NCBI GenBank assembly: GCA_003116995.1
Contig: BDSL01000201.1
Span: 1-64,000 of the forward strand
Source of the DNA: Yamagishiella unicocca
Taxonomy: Eukaryota > Chlorophyta > Chlorophyceae > Chlamydomonadales > Volvocaceae
Length of the DNA stretch: 64,000 nt
Reading direction: 5' to 3'
Shown: piece by piece, positions 31,301 through 43,143 of the stretch
How positions within the stretch are numbered: the first letter of the stretch is position 1
Layout: every line of letters begins with the position of its first letter
Notes under the pieces: model-generated
Told to the model about the DNA's origin: nothing
Databases searched by the model: none
What the model saw: the letters and a program-made list of their open reading frames with translations, nothing else
Made by a program: the position numbers and the translations under genes

Positions 31301-34300
31301 ATGGCCCATGGCCCGCGCGTAGTCGCAGCGCCGAGTCCTGGACCACTGTATGAAATTGATCAAGGATCATCCTTTTTATCTGCACACTTCCAGCCGCAAA
31401 GTGAATCCCTCGGTCCCAACGGGCCGCAGTATGACGCAATGCGCGCCATCGACATGGGGTCGCTGGCGCTTAGCGCGCGCTTCGCCAGCATCGGGGCTTC
31501 CCTTCGCGACATCCATAATCGCTTGCAAGCGGTGGACTCCATCGCCAGTCGCCTAGCATCCCCGCTCCTACCACCCGACGCGCGGCTGCTCGCTGCCTTC
31601 CGCAGCATCCACGCTAACACCACCAGCAGCAGCAACCACGCCGTTGGCGTAAGCAACCGCAGCAGCAACAACAGTTACATCACCGCTGATAACCGCAACG
31701 GCGGTGTCAGCGGGGCGTGGACGTTGCGGTCGGCCGCCGACCTAGACCGCCACCTGGGTTGCCCGGGCGCTGCAGAGGCGGTCGCACGGGAGGTCCTCCG
31801 CAGCCCGGAGGTACGGCGCACATGGGCGGGTGCCGTTCAAGAGTACGAACGCTGGAAATAGGCGCGAAGCAAGTGGGAGGTGTACGACACGGGGCAACAC
31901 GGTGTGGGCGGAGCGCTGCAGGATGAGTCCGCGGGCGCCAGATGGCACCGGGGACGTGGTCATCGCCCCTGGCATGTTTGCACACACACCCCTACATGCA
32001 AAGATCTCCAAGGACCTTTTCGCCCCCGAACCGAAAACACTTGACCAGCCGGAGCCCTTGCCTGCCACATCACGTCAATATGCTGCTCCCCACCTCTCGC
32101 CCGGTGCTGCTTCTCAGGGGCAGCGGCAGCTGTTGCTGGCGCTGATGGAGGCAGCGGTGGCGGAGCTGCTGCGGAGCACAGCCCCAACACCGGGGGGCTC
32201 GTCGCCACATCGCGAGCACGCGCCGTCCTCGGTATCATCGTTGACGGGCGCGGGGCGGCGGCGGAGCAGCGGCGGCGGCGGCAGATGGAGGAAGAGGTGG
32301 CTCGAGCAGTAGCTGCCACGCGCGAGGTGCGGGAGGAAAGGTGCAACGGTCACAGCTCTCACCACCCACCGGGCCCCTTGCTGTGCCCGCCATTCCCTCA
32401 TGCTGCTTGTGGTGTCGTACGTGTGCTGAGCAGCGCGCTGCGTCAGCAGCCGCTGCTCGTGCTGCCGCTCCTGCTGCTGCTGGCACTCCGAAGTCTAGGA
32501 TGCTCTGACGTTGAGTTGGCGTTACTCCGACAGGTGTGTGAAGCAGTGGCCGGATCCGTCGGAGCCCTCCCGAGTGTTGGCCTGGCGGCGACGGCGGCTG
32601 CTGCGGTGCGCCAGTGCGCGGCCGCTGCGACAGCGGCGGCGGCGGCGGCGGGCATGCGTACGGCGCCGCAAGCAGCGACGGCGGCTGCACCAGCTGCGAT
32701 AGAGTCGTCGTCGTCATCAACGACAATAATGGCCTCAGCGGCGGGACCGGCGGCGGCATCAGCGGCGGGACTGGCGGCAGCGTGGAAGCGACCCGCCGGC
32801 AGACAGCGCAGCGGGGTGACCACTGTTGGCGGCGGCGGCAGCAATGTCGTACGTGAACACGCTGGCGGCGGCGGCGGCGGTGCCAACAGCGGTACGATTG
32901 AAATTCCGTCCGGTGGCCTGGCCGCGATGACGCTCATGAACACCAATTCGCCTGTTCCGGCGCCCGTATCATCGCCTTCACCCTCATCATCATCACCACC
33001 ATCTTCATCACCAACACCACCGCCATCATCTCCAACACTGCCGCCCGCAGCAGCCATATCGGCGGCAGTCGTCAATGAGCTAGACCCGCAGTGGCGGGTG
33101 GCGGTGCAGCTGGCCGAGCTGCTGGCCGACACGACGGCGGCGGCGGAGGCAGCGGCGGCAGCGACGATGTCGCGGAGGGAAGAGGGGATTCGCAGCAGTG
33201 GCGGCGGCAGCAGCGGCGGCGCGGGCGTGTGGGCGAGTGTCTGGTCTGCCGGCGCCAGTGCCTTACCCCGCCGCTGGCACAGCGCGCTGTGGGCGGGGGA
33301 AAGCAGGGCGTCAGAGCCTCACCCTGCCGCCGCTTGGAGCCATGGCGCGTCAGCGGCAGCGGCGGCGGGAGGAGGAGCAGACCCAACCGCTCAGCCGTCG
33401 CATGCAATGGAAACGGCGGCGGCGGTGGCGGGCGCTTGGGGCAGCTGCGGTGCTCCGCGAGCGGCAGGATGCGGCAGTGGTGCCGGCGCTGCTGCTGCTT
33501 GCGGGTTGCGGCTTTCGCCAGGAGATCTCCCTCAGCATGTTGGGCTGGGAGGCGGAGGGGGACGAGGAGGAGGGGAAGGGGCAGGCGGCGGCGGCAGCGG
33601 CAGCGGCGGCAGCGGCGGCAGCAGCATTTGGAGGTGCGGCGCCATGCGGCCGGAGGCGGCTGCGGCTGATGGCTCTGCTGCCGGCGGGTCCCAGCATCCA
33701 GGGTGAGTACGGCGGCAAGGGTGACCAGGGGAGAATTAGGGGAGAACCTGGGGAGAACCGAACCAGGGCGGAACTCAAGAGGGCAGCAAGAGGGCAGCCA
33801 AGCAGGGAGAGAGGGGCCCCCAGGAGGTGAGAGCCCAAGAGGGGAGGAGGTACCTTTAGAGGCCCGGGCCACATAGGGTTGCAGGCCGCAAGGTAGAGTC
33901 ATTCACATGTCACCCCCACTCTCCAATCCCTCCTACCCGTACTATTTTCTGGATCCCCTACCGTACCGTGTCTGGATCCAGATACCGCCCACGCAGCAGA
34001 GGCGCTGCGGGCAGCTGCTCGCGCGATTAGCTTTGCGCACGCAGCTGCCCACCGAGCGGCGCTGCACGCCCCAGATGCGCGCCCCGACCAGGACATGCGG
34101 TACGGCAGCCGCTACCACAGCAGTAACAGTAGCAGCAGCAGCAGTAGCGGTAGCAGCAGTAGCGGTAGCAACGGCTACTACACAGGCGCTCCTTCTGGCC
34201 GCATCGGCGTCAATGACGACGGCGCCGCTGGGGGAGGAGGTGGAGGAGGAGGGACGTTGGCGGTCACGGCGACCGTGGTAGCGCTGATGGACAGCGCCGC

Positions 34301-34556
34301 CCAGGCCGACCCATGGGTCAGCGGTGTGCTGAACGCGGCCCAGGCCGGCCGGCTGCCTGCACCGGGTGCCAACGGCTGCGGCGGCGAGGAGGGCACACAG
34401 CTGCACTCTGGTCCGCTTAGCTCCATTGCCTCTTCTGGGTCGTCGGCCGGGCCCTCACTGACGTCCGGTTGGGGCTCTGGATGGCGCTGGGTGGAGCCCG
34501 CAGAGCTTAACTTCGAGTACCTGTCACTGGTGCCCCGCACCTCTTGGTGCTGCTGA
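31301..34556 (+). CDS. Ala/Gly/Ser-rich protein of unknown function
   Basis: The first exon starts at ATG 31301 (MAHGPRVVAAPSPG), continues with ALSARFASIGASLRDIHNRL and VAREVLRSPE, and reaches a donor after 31811. The last two exons are the best supported. One ends at the donor after 33702 (LLAGCGFRQEISLSMLGWEA, then SIQ). The other is 33982-34556 (TAHAAEALRAAARAISFAHA to SWCC, stop at 34556). They join with matching phase. In between, coding-like segments appear in all three frames (LLLALMEAAVAELLRST; VLGIIVDGRGAAAEQ with EEEVARAVAATRE; SLGCSDVELALLRQVCEAV; ELDPQWRVAVQLAELLAD; CLVCRRQCLTPPL). I could not build a single chain, so introns or sequence errors remain unresolved. Helical Ala-rich segments recall organelle RNA-binding repeat proteins of these algae, but no motif proves this. 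Confidence 0.5.
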
Positions 34557-36173
34557 GGAGCTCCCGAGGAGGAGGCGATGCCGGTCATCCCGGTTATTTG
34601 GTTTGGGGCGTTAGGGCAGCAGGGGTGCACGACGACGCAGCAGCTGCAACGAATGTGCTGCTGAGAAGAGGTCTGCGTTTTGGTTGGAGGCGGAATTTGG
34701 ATGCCTGATGGGGTGAGAGAGCAGAGTTGTTGCCGCAGGGGTTGCTTCAGCTGGCACGTGGGTGGTGACGTGCCACGTGCGCTGTCGGCTGCGCTGTCGG
34801 TGCGTTACGTGTGAGTGTGTGTGAGTGTGTGTGAGTGTGTTGTCGGATGGCTTTTGAAGCTAGGTGTACCGTATGTGTCTTCGCTACCGAATGAGGCGTT
34901 TAGGGCCCAGGTAAAGAGCAAGAGTGAGCGTCAATTGATTTCGTGTATGCCAGGAACCCGGAGGTCGTCTCCGTTCGTTGGTTAGTATATTCATTACGCA
35001 TTGTAGATGGTGCCACGCATCCTCGCGCAGCTTGTGCGCGTTGTGTAGCCATGCTGTACGTAGGCGCGTTTTGTCGTTACGTCTGTAGCTGCGTAGTTGG
35101 TTCGGCGGGAGGGCTGGTTTTTCTCTTCCTTTCGAGTTGCAGAAGGCGTGCGCTTCCAGCATGTTAATAGGTGTGCTGGGGTTGCAAAGGGTTGCGACCA
35201 ACGCAGCGAGGGCAGCATGGTGATGGCGAACGAATGAATAGGATTGTCGGCAAAAGAGGGTTCAGGGTTCTGCGAGGATTCATTTGATTGACGGCGCTCC
35301 AGATTGCAAGCTCTGGGCACCTGTGGCTAGTTGCGAAACGCCTCTGAGTTGGAATGGGCAATATTGGTTGTATCGACTGCGACACGTGAGCGGGCCGTGA
35401 AAGCCCGTGCAAGGGCAAGTAGGGAATCGGCCCGCTAACGGGAGTGGTGCACCAGCGTCAGCGAGCAGTCACTGATGCTGGGGATGCACGCCTGCATTCA
35501 TGCGCTGTAATGCGGATAGCTGTGCGGCCATGCCGAGTGAGGAGAAGCCCTAAAGCAGTTGTTGACCGAGACCTGACGGGTTTTGATGCGGCCTCTCGCA
35601 TCCATGTACAGGCCACCAATCCAAAGCGCAAAGTAGCGACCAGGAAGCGACATCGCGCGCGCGAACTTGCTGCAATGTCAGCATCAAGGGGGAATACACC
35701 TGAGTGCCGTTTTGCATGTGTATGATAATATGAAGCCAACCTAGCCAAGGCTTCCGTTCAGGTACGGCGCGGTACGGTTGGCGAAAGGCGCGTAACTACC
35801 GGCAATCACGTCCTGATGGGATTTTCGGCAGTGCAAATTGATTTGCTACACCACGTATCTGCCCCTTCGGCGTCCTGACTCTATCGCTCTGTTTGTGCGT
35901 TCTTTCGGCGCATCGACCCGGCATCCAGGCCTTTCAGGCATGCGCGAGCTCCCGTAGCGCAAGCTGCACGCTTCAAAGCACCTTTTGGTATTCCTTGAAT
36001 GCCTAAGGCTCATGATTTGTCAGTAACACACGACACTCTCTTTCCGGATGGCCATGCCGGAAATGGAGCTAGGCCGCGTCTGAACCTGTCGCGGATTCCC
36101 GAATTCAAACCCACGGGCCAGACAGACCGAGTCAAACAACTCTGTCCTTGCCTCCACTTCAGCTCAGCGGGCG
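34557..36173. other. Intergenic, no gene recognised
   Basis: A (gtgagtgt)n microsatellite lies at about 34809-34841. The open frames here carry no domain. The region from 35200 to 36000 has mixed composition without visible repeats. Confidence 0.4.
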
Positions 36174-39100
36174 ATGCCGGGCCTGACCCGCCGCAGCAGC
36201 GGCCTGGGCGGCAGGACCAGCGGCGGCAGCAGCAGCAGCAGCAGCACCGGGCGACCTGGCAAGGCAGCGGAGAGCGTCACAGACTCCAGCGGCGCTGCAC
36301 GCAAGGCGAAGACGCCGCCGGTGCCGTCCAAGCTGAGCAGCCGATCCGTCAGCTATGCCAAGCCGCAACGAACCGTGCAGCTGTTGGAGGGCGCCCCCTG
36401 CTTCCTGCCGCTGTGCCTGCAGTAGATCAAGGCGCCGTCGCTGTGGTGAGGCAGGGCGTTGTTATCTGGCTGGACGTAGTTGGGTGCGGTTGGGTGCGGT
36501 TGGGTGCGGTTGGGTTTCCCTTATGAGCCACCAACGCACCGCCTCATCACCGTCCTAGCCAGCAGTACAGCCCATGCCGTCTACCTTTCATCCCCAGCAA
36601 CCAACGGCAGTCGTACAAACCGCCGCTTCTGGTCCCGACCGGAACTCCTTTGCCGCCACACAGGTCACCCCGGCTGTCCTCCCGACAAGTGGACACCACG
36701 ACATTAGGTGAGTGAGTGAGTGAATGGGTGGGGGAGTGAGTAAGTGAGAGGGTCTCGGGCGGCGGTTCCTGGAACTGCGGGTCTCTGCAGCCATCATGTG
36801 TCTGACGCTTTTGCTCCCCTACCTCATTCGGTTTGGAGCCCAGCCTCTTCCCTCTTGCGGCCCTCTCGCGTCCGCAGGGTCTGGCAGGCACGGCAGCCAT
36901 GTGCTGCTTGTACGGCACCGAACCATGGGTCACACCGCCGTCATGAAGCAGTTTGTGAGGGAGCGGCTGCTGGCCAGCCCCCGGGTGCACGACAAGGTGC
37001 GGTACGGCGCCGTACGTTGCGGCTGGCTCTGTTTGTTTGGGAATAGCGTGCCCTCCCCGTCGCCGTGGCCCCGCCGTGGCCTTGGGGTTGGGTTTACTTT
37101 GCTTCGGCAGCAGCAGCGGTAGCAATAGCAGTAGCGGGTGCATCCTTGCTCCTTCCTCCCTCCGCTGCAATGTGCGCGCCGCGTACTCAGACGCAGTGAG
37201 GGAGGGACGTGTTTTGCCCTGCTGCGCCGCCGCCGTCGCCGCTGCCTCCCTCCCATGTCCTCACGCCGTGCCCATGTGAACTCCCCCTGGCCGCGGCTGC
37301 TGTTGTGCTCCGGATGGTTTATGGTTTCTCTGGACTGGCTGGCTCGCATGCACGACGGCGTCGCATGTACGACGGTGTCTCATGTATGGCGATATCGCGT
37401 TTATGTCGCATGTGTGGCGGCGGCGCTTCGCGGAAGAGCAGGTTCTGAACGAGTGGCGGGTGCACAGCGCGCTTGTGCCGCACCCCAACATGGTACCGCT
37501 GTACGGCGCGGTGGAGGACAAGTCGTACGTCACACTGGTCATGGAGGCGCAGCGCGGGGATCTGCTGGCGTACTTGGACGAGCAGGTGCGTACGGCGTGC
37601 AAGTAAACTCGGCTGCTGGCCGGTCTTCCTCTGTGCCTCCGAAACCATTTGTCCCTCTGCTGGCTGCAGGACCGGGAGGTGCTGCTTGAGGATGAGGCGC
37701 GGGCTGTGGTAGCGGACGTGCTGGCGGCGCTGGTGCACATGCACGACATGGTGGGGGGGGGGGAGCGAGTGGGCGGGTGGGGGGGTGGGCGGGCGAGTCC
37801 ACCGGTCCTGCTGCCGGGCCCGGGGCCCGGTATTTTTAGGTTGTTGTTCAATCCGATGGAGGGCCGGGTCAGACCCGCGCGTGGTGGTGGGGAAAGGTAA
37901 GGTCGCGGGGGGCCTCGTTCCGTGCGCCCTCACCAGGGGTCTGTTCCTTCCCCCTCCGTAACCCTTCGCCAGCTACTCACTTTTGTTTGTTTGTTTCTTC
38001 CTTTCTTTCTTCGGCGTATTCCGTGTCGACGGGTTTCCTCGCTGACCCAGCCACCTCCCTCCCCGGCGGCCCCGCCGCGGCCCCTGCCACCAGGGTTCCG
38101 TGCACCGGGACGTGAAGCCGGAGAACGTCTTTGCGGCGCCGGGAGCAGCTGGTGGCGGCGGCGGCGGGAGCTGTTGGCGGCTGGGCGACCTGGGCAGCGC
38201 CGTGCAGCTGGAGGCGGTGATGCTGGCGGGAGCACCGGGGCTGCACCTGGAGGTTGGAAGGGGAGGGGGAGGGGGTCAGGGATTTGGGCTGCGTGGTGGG
38301 CTGATAGGGGCGGGAGGGAGGGAGGGAGGAGGCGGCGGGAGAGGAGGCGGCGGCAAACCAGGGGTCACCATTAGCTAGCGTCAAGGGATGTGCAGTCGGG
38401 GCTACGCAGGGCACGGTGCGCAGTGGGGGCGGGGATTGGCTCACGCCCGGCTACGGTAATCCCGCCCCCACTACCATCATGTACCGGCGGTTCACTCGGA
38501 CCGCCACCTGCCACCTCTCCCGGCTCCCTCCGTCTCTCACCCTCCAGGGCTCGCCCCCGTTCCTTGCGCCGGAGTACGCGGCCCTGTGGCTGGCTCCTTC
38601 CGGCTCCCGCACCGCCCAGCAGCTGCAGCAAGCCACCTCGCCCAAGGTAGGGCTCCTGCCTGGCTCCTGCTGCTACATGAGATAGGGTCTAGATACCCAT
38701 GCGCCCTTCCGTCCCTTCCTTCCTTTCCCCGCCAAGCCCACTGATGGGCCGTACCTCCAAACCCGCCTTGCCGTTTGCTCGCTCCATCCCATCCATCCCC
38801 ACCCAACGCCTCCACCTCGCTCTACCCACCGCGGATAGCTCACTGCAACAGCCCCCAACTGCTGAAATTAGTAAGACCACCTCCGAGCGGCCCGCAAAAT
38901 TGCAAAATTTACCCTGAGCAAGCACCGCCCACCGCCCCCGGCCTTCGCAACAACCCGCATTACCCCCACAGCAAGACGTATGGGGCGTGGGCGCCTTGCT
39001 GTACGACATGCTCGTCGGCCACCCGCCCTTCAGCGGACCCGCCGGCGCCGCCGACGCCGAACCTCCGCTGCCGCTGCTGGCGGCGGCCATCATGACTCAA

Positions 39101-39370
39101 CCGCCGTCGCCGCCGCCCGCCGCCGCCGGCTTGTCGCCCGCCGCCGCCGACTTCGTATCTGCGGCGCTGCGTAAGGCCCCCGAGGAGCGCCCATCCGCGG
39201 CGGAGCTTCTTGGGCACCCCTGGCTGTTGGACGGGGGGGCCGCAGGGGCCGGGGCCGGGACCGGGGCTGGGAGAGGAGTGAAAGGGGGGAAAGGGGGGAA
39301 AGGGGCGGGCGTGAAGGCGGCGTTAGCAGCGCGGGCGGGGTTGGTGGGCGACGCAGGGACACCGAGGTGA
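36174..39370 (+). CDS. Serine/threonine protein kinase
   Basis: Kinase exons with matching phases: 36598-36707, 36878-36996, 37442-37585, 37670-37750, 38094-38252, 38548-38646, 38972-39370. All catalytic elements are present in order: glycine loop GSGRHGSHV, Lys in TAVMK, helix C Glu in VLNEW, hinge VMEAQRGDL, catalytic loop VHRDVKPEN, DLG in place of DFG, LAPEY for APE, QDVWGVGALLYDMLVGHPPF, and ERPSAAELLGHPWL. It should phosphorylate Ser/Thr. The group is not resolvable, though the C-lobe resembles CAMK/Aurora-like kinases. The activation segment carries a Gly-rich insert before DLG and a long loop after it. The N-terminus is less certain. An ATG at 36174 opens a Ser/Gly-rich frame (MPGLTRRSSG) that probably joins through one or two short introns near 36320-36450. 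The tail is Gly/Lys-rich. Confidence 0.85.
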
Positions 39371-39621
39371 TGCGGGAGGCGGCAGGTGAGGCGCCGGGGG
39401 TATGTGAGTGACTGGGCGAAAGAGATCATCGTGGGAAGGTCGGCGGGGCCACGCGGTGGGGTGAGGTGGGGTGGGGTGGGGAGAGGTGGGTTGGTTTGGG
39501 TTGGTTTGGGGTAGGGTGGGGAGAGGAGAGGATAGAGAGATGGTGCGCGAGGGGTGTTTTCTGCTGGAGATAGCTGACTTGATGATTCCATGACGCATGG
39601 GTCCATCCGCATGCTCGCTGT
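39371..39621. other. G-rich 3' flank of kinase gene
   Basis: 39450-39540 is a run of ggtgggg/ggtttggg words. The candidate poly(A) signal TGTAA at 40003-40007 lies about 635 bp after the kinase stop codon. Confidence 0.4.
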
Positions 39622-39824
39622 CCTGTCACCGGTTTTGGGCAGCGGCAGCTCCTGTCACCGGTTTCGGGCAGCGGCAGCTCCTGTCACCGGTTTTGGGCAG
39701 CGGCAGCTCCTGTCACCGGTTTTGGGCAGCGGCAGCTCCTGTCACCGGTTTTGGGCAGCGGCAGCTCCTGTCACCGGTTTTGGGCAGCGGCAGCTCCTGT
39801 CACCGGTTTTGGGCAGCGGCAGCT
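39622..39824. repeat. 29-bp minisatellite, seven copies
   Basis: The unit from cctgtcaccggttttgggca to gcggcagct repeats at 39622, 39651, 39680, 39709, 39738, 39767 and 39796. All copies are identical apart from a T/C change in the second. It sits in the 3' flank, probably the 3' UTR, of the kinase gene. Confidence 0.95.
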
Positions 39825-40523
39825 CGCATATGTTACCGAGGAAGGAAGCTGGGCGCGCAGTGCGGTGCTGTAAGCGTGGAAAGGAGTTTTGGGGGAAGGG
39901 AGGGCGACGTGATGCGGAATCTCAGGTACAGCCCCAGATTCATAACGCACCGACAGTGACTTTTCCTACGCGTGTGCATCAGTGGAATAAATAATAAGAA
40001 AGTGTAATACTCCCGGGCTTGAGGACATTGTAACATAATTAATATTAGACGGATCATAGACTCGAACGAAGCAACCAACCTGCGGTCATTGACCCGATGA
40101 CTAATGTATCAGGGTGTATCTCACGCGTATAATGGAAAACATTGACTCTGGTTAGGACTTCCCCGTGGTTGCAGCAGAAAAGCTTCGGAACAGGATGGTT
40201 GAGTAATATGGTCCTGTCCTAGATGTCGCTCACTGTGAGGTTAACCTCCTACCTGCCAGGAAGCAACAGTGAAATCGAGGGCATGCAATATCTCACAGTG
40301 CACTTCCTCTGCTGGAGGTTACACACACGGTTCGTGACAGTTATACAAACCAGTCAGTTAGTAAAGGGAATTGAACAAAGCCATCTAACGAGGCCTACAT
40401 ATTTGTATTTATTTATTCCATGAACATTATGTGCATGCACCCAAGCATACATTTTTAATGCGAGAATATTTGTCCGAAAATCAGTCACCTGTGTTGTCCT
40501 GACATAAGTAAGCAATACCCAGG
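39825..40523. other. AT-richer intergenic stretch
   Basis: It holds the TGTAA at 40003-40007. No gene or repeat is recognised. It is noticeably more AT-rich than its surroundings. Confidence 0.4.
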
Positions 40524-41275
40524 CTAGCTACACTCACTGATAAGGAACTGGATCTTGTCAATGTCCATAGCCGCGCAAGCGCTCGAGTGAGGCACATCGG
40601 TAGAAACCTGGACCTTGAAGCAGTAGCTGAAGGTGCCAGTGGCGGTGTTGTTGACGGGTCCAGTGGGCGATGTCATTCGGAAAGGGGTGAGGCTGGGGTT
40701 CCGGCGGGTGCAGGAACAGAAAGGAAATGGCGGGAGGGAGGTGCGAGGGGTCTTGGGGCTGCGAGGGGGGGCTGGCTGACAGGGGTTGGGGGGCCAGGAG
40801 GAGGCTGGGGGGCGAGGGCTGGGTGGGCGAGGACTAGGGGGCTTAGGCGACGGTGGCCTCGTCGGCGGTAGTGAGCGTGGGTTGGGAGGTGGGGGCCTGG
40901 GCGGTCGTGGGCTAGGAGGTGGGGGGCTACGAGGAGGCGGACTATCTAGGCGGAGGTGCTGAAGATGGCGGTGACCTGGGCGGAGGCGGAGGCCTTGGTG
41001 GCGGTGGTGGCGGACTGGGCGGAGGGGGAAAAAAACACTGGGAGTTCGGCCCCTAAACCATTGCCAACGGTCGAGTTGCACTCAAACAATTGGTTCGTTG
41101 CGGTGTGGTCGAACTCAGTTCCGGTTGCCTCCTCAAGGCTAGGCTGCAGCCGCCCAGCCCTTCTCGCCTTGCCATCAGGCCTCAAGTACTCACAGTCCCA
41201 TGTATCCCTACCTCGTCGTGACCAAAGCCTGGTGGAGTCACCCTCGATACGATAGCAGCCGTGCCAGAGCTTCAA
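40524..41275 (-). pseudogene. Pherophorin-like extracellular-matrix protein, broken or partial
   Basis: Pherophorins are secreted volvocine cell-wall glycoproteins with two globular domains around a hydroxyproline-rich rod. The downstream part (40524 to about 40940, minus) reads SPPPRSPPPPSPRPPRPPPP and further Pro-rich repeats. These are followed by FPFCSCTRRNPSLTPFRMTS, FSYCFKVQVSTDVPHSSAC and MDIDKIQFLIS, which match the start of the pherophorin C-terminal domain. A gtgagt donor follows (40537-40542), so at least one more exon is expected but was not found. Upstream, Pro-rich coding continues in another frame (PPSPPPPPPRPPPPPRSPP). Further upstream a third frame is used (NQLFECNSTVGNGLGAELP). 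The switches fall at a seven-A run near 41029-41035 and near 40945. This is either a pseudogene or an assembly error. Confidence 0.6.
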
Positions 41276-42655
41276 TTGAGACCATCATCCATGTATAATG
41301 ATTAGCATCCCGAAAAAAGCAAAAAACACATTTCCAGATGTCCAATCTAACGCGCTTTCATTCTTGCTTTGGCGTCCTGCCGTCCTGCTTAACCTTTCGC
41401 ATAAGCAACATGGTCGGTCGATGGTGCAGGCACAGGCCCTCCCACCAGTCAGGTTACTTGGGCTTACGGGTTTACCACCCGCGAACTCGCATACATGTTA
41501 GAATCCTTGGTCCGTGTTTCAAGACGGGTCGAATAACGCTTTTCTGCCAGGGTCTTTAGGATGCAGATCCCGGAGGACAGAGCACCCTTCACACCTTGGT
41601 CGATTCGGCGGCATCGGCCGGGTTACCTGGGTGGACCCAGCTTTTATCCCGCCAAACCAACCCACTCTGACCAGCACCCAGCACATTCAACGTGCCGTTA
41701 GGACCGCTTAAGCCTGAGCGCACCCACATCAGCCAGGCCATGGCCACGGTCAATGGCCGGTCCATGTGGCTGACGAGGTTGGGGGGAAGGCCAGAGCGCT
41801 TCATGTGCCAGTTTCGCCGGTGCAGGCCTTAGGGGGGGGCCATGGTCGCCCGCCCAAAGGCATGTTAAAGGAGACGACGCGGAGGCACGTGGGAGTGGTA
41901 AGAGCCGGGTGACCGGCATTGGGGGCAGATGCGGCCGCAGGGTTCCAGCCTTCCATGAAGCTGCACTGCTCGGGCAGGGAGGGAGGCTGGAGGCTGGAGG
42001 TTGGGGGAGGCTGGATACCCCTCGTCTCACACGGCACCGGCTCGGCCAAAGGTAACCGTGTGTGTTACGACACGGCACGGCAGAAGCTGTGAAGGTGCTC
42101 AGACAGGGTTTCCAGCGTGCTCTTGTTGGCCCGGGCGGGCGGGCGGTTAGTCCCATCGAAGATCCAGGATGCAGCGGAAAGGTGCGATGGAAGGGCTGAG
42201 GATATACACAGTCATGCACTCGCACCCAATAGGCATGCATGCCGCCCCTTACTTTCTGCATTAACTGATGTTAGCTTACGCTTGTGGCCGAAGCAAAAGA
42301 AACGGAGTTGAATACCGCTTTTGTTCCAGCTGGATGTGGGTATGGCAGCCAGCAGCAGCGGGCTGCTGCTGCGGGCACGCGGCGGGCTGCTGCTGCTCGT
42401 TGAAATGCATGCGGTTACGAGTTTTGTTACACAAGGCCTCGCATGCCCCCGCAGCAGCAGCGCCTGCGGTATGCTTGCCCCAACTCCCTGGCGTCGCTGG
42501 TCTGCCCCCATGAGGGCTAGCTTGGAGCCCCAGGAATACGCTCACATGCGAACACTCACCCTGATGTTTTCTCACGTCCATGGCCTTACAGCACTGGCGA
42601 CAATGCATCGCCACCAGAGAGACAAGCGTATTCAAATCACCCAGTGTCAGTTCGT
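41276..42655. other. Unannotated stretch
   Basis: A 187-codon minus-strand frame (41698-42261) and a frame across 42276-42640 have no recognisable domain. 42350-42450 is rich in gcagcagc words. No gene is called. Confidence 0.35.
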
Positions 42656-43143
42656 TGTTGTAACGGTTACAGTGGATTCCAGACCAAGAGGTAGAACCAT
42701 CGGGCGCATCGCCTGACACTGAACAAGACAGAGGAAACAAAGACCGACATGCACCGAAACAAAGGCAAACCACCAGAACACCAAGTAGACAGGCCGTAGG
42801 CATACAGAGCAACAGCCAGCACCCCAGGGGGAATTTGCAATAGAGGCTCCCCTATCAGGAACTGGCCACCAACCAACCTAACAGCCCAAAACCCGACGAA
42901 CCAGTGAAGCGCCGCAACGATGCAAACATCGGAACCCGCCACCTCTCATCCCATAAGGCACGGACCCCTAGCAGGGCTCAACACGCCTATATAACCAGAA
43001 GGCAACCCGATCCGATCAGGAGTCCACCAGTACCTCAGCCGGTCCCCCGCACACAAGGCGATGGGCGACAACCCGCAAGAAAGGATGCCGAGGCCCCACT
43101 GCATCCCAGCCTTTCTGGGGAAGCCCCAGCGCAGCAAAGCCCC

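Noticed and set aside
36900..38700. Kinase as an inactive pseudokinase because of missing motifs in single open frames
   Set aside because: When exons are joined, the glycine loop, Lys, Glu, HRD, DLG and APE equivalents are all present.
42276..42812. 178-codon minus-strand frame starting in the LINE-A tail
   Set aside because: Its start lies in LINE 3' UTR sequence also present at 12.2 kb, and no domain is seen downstream.
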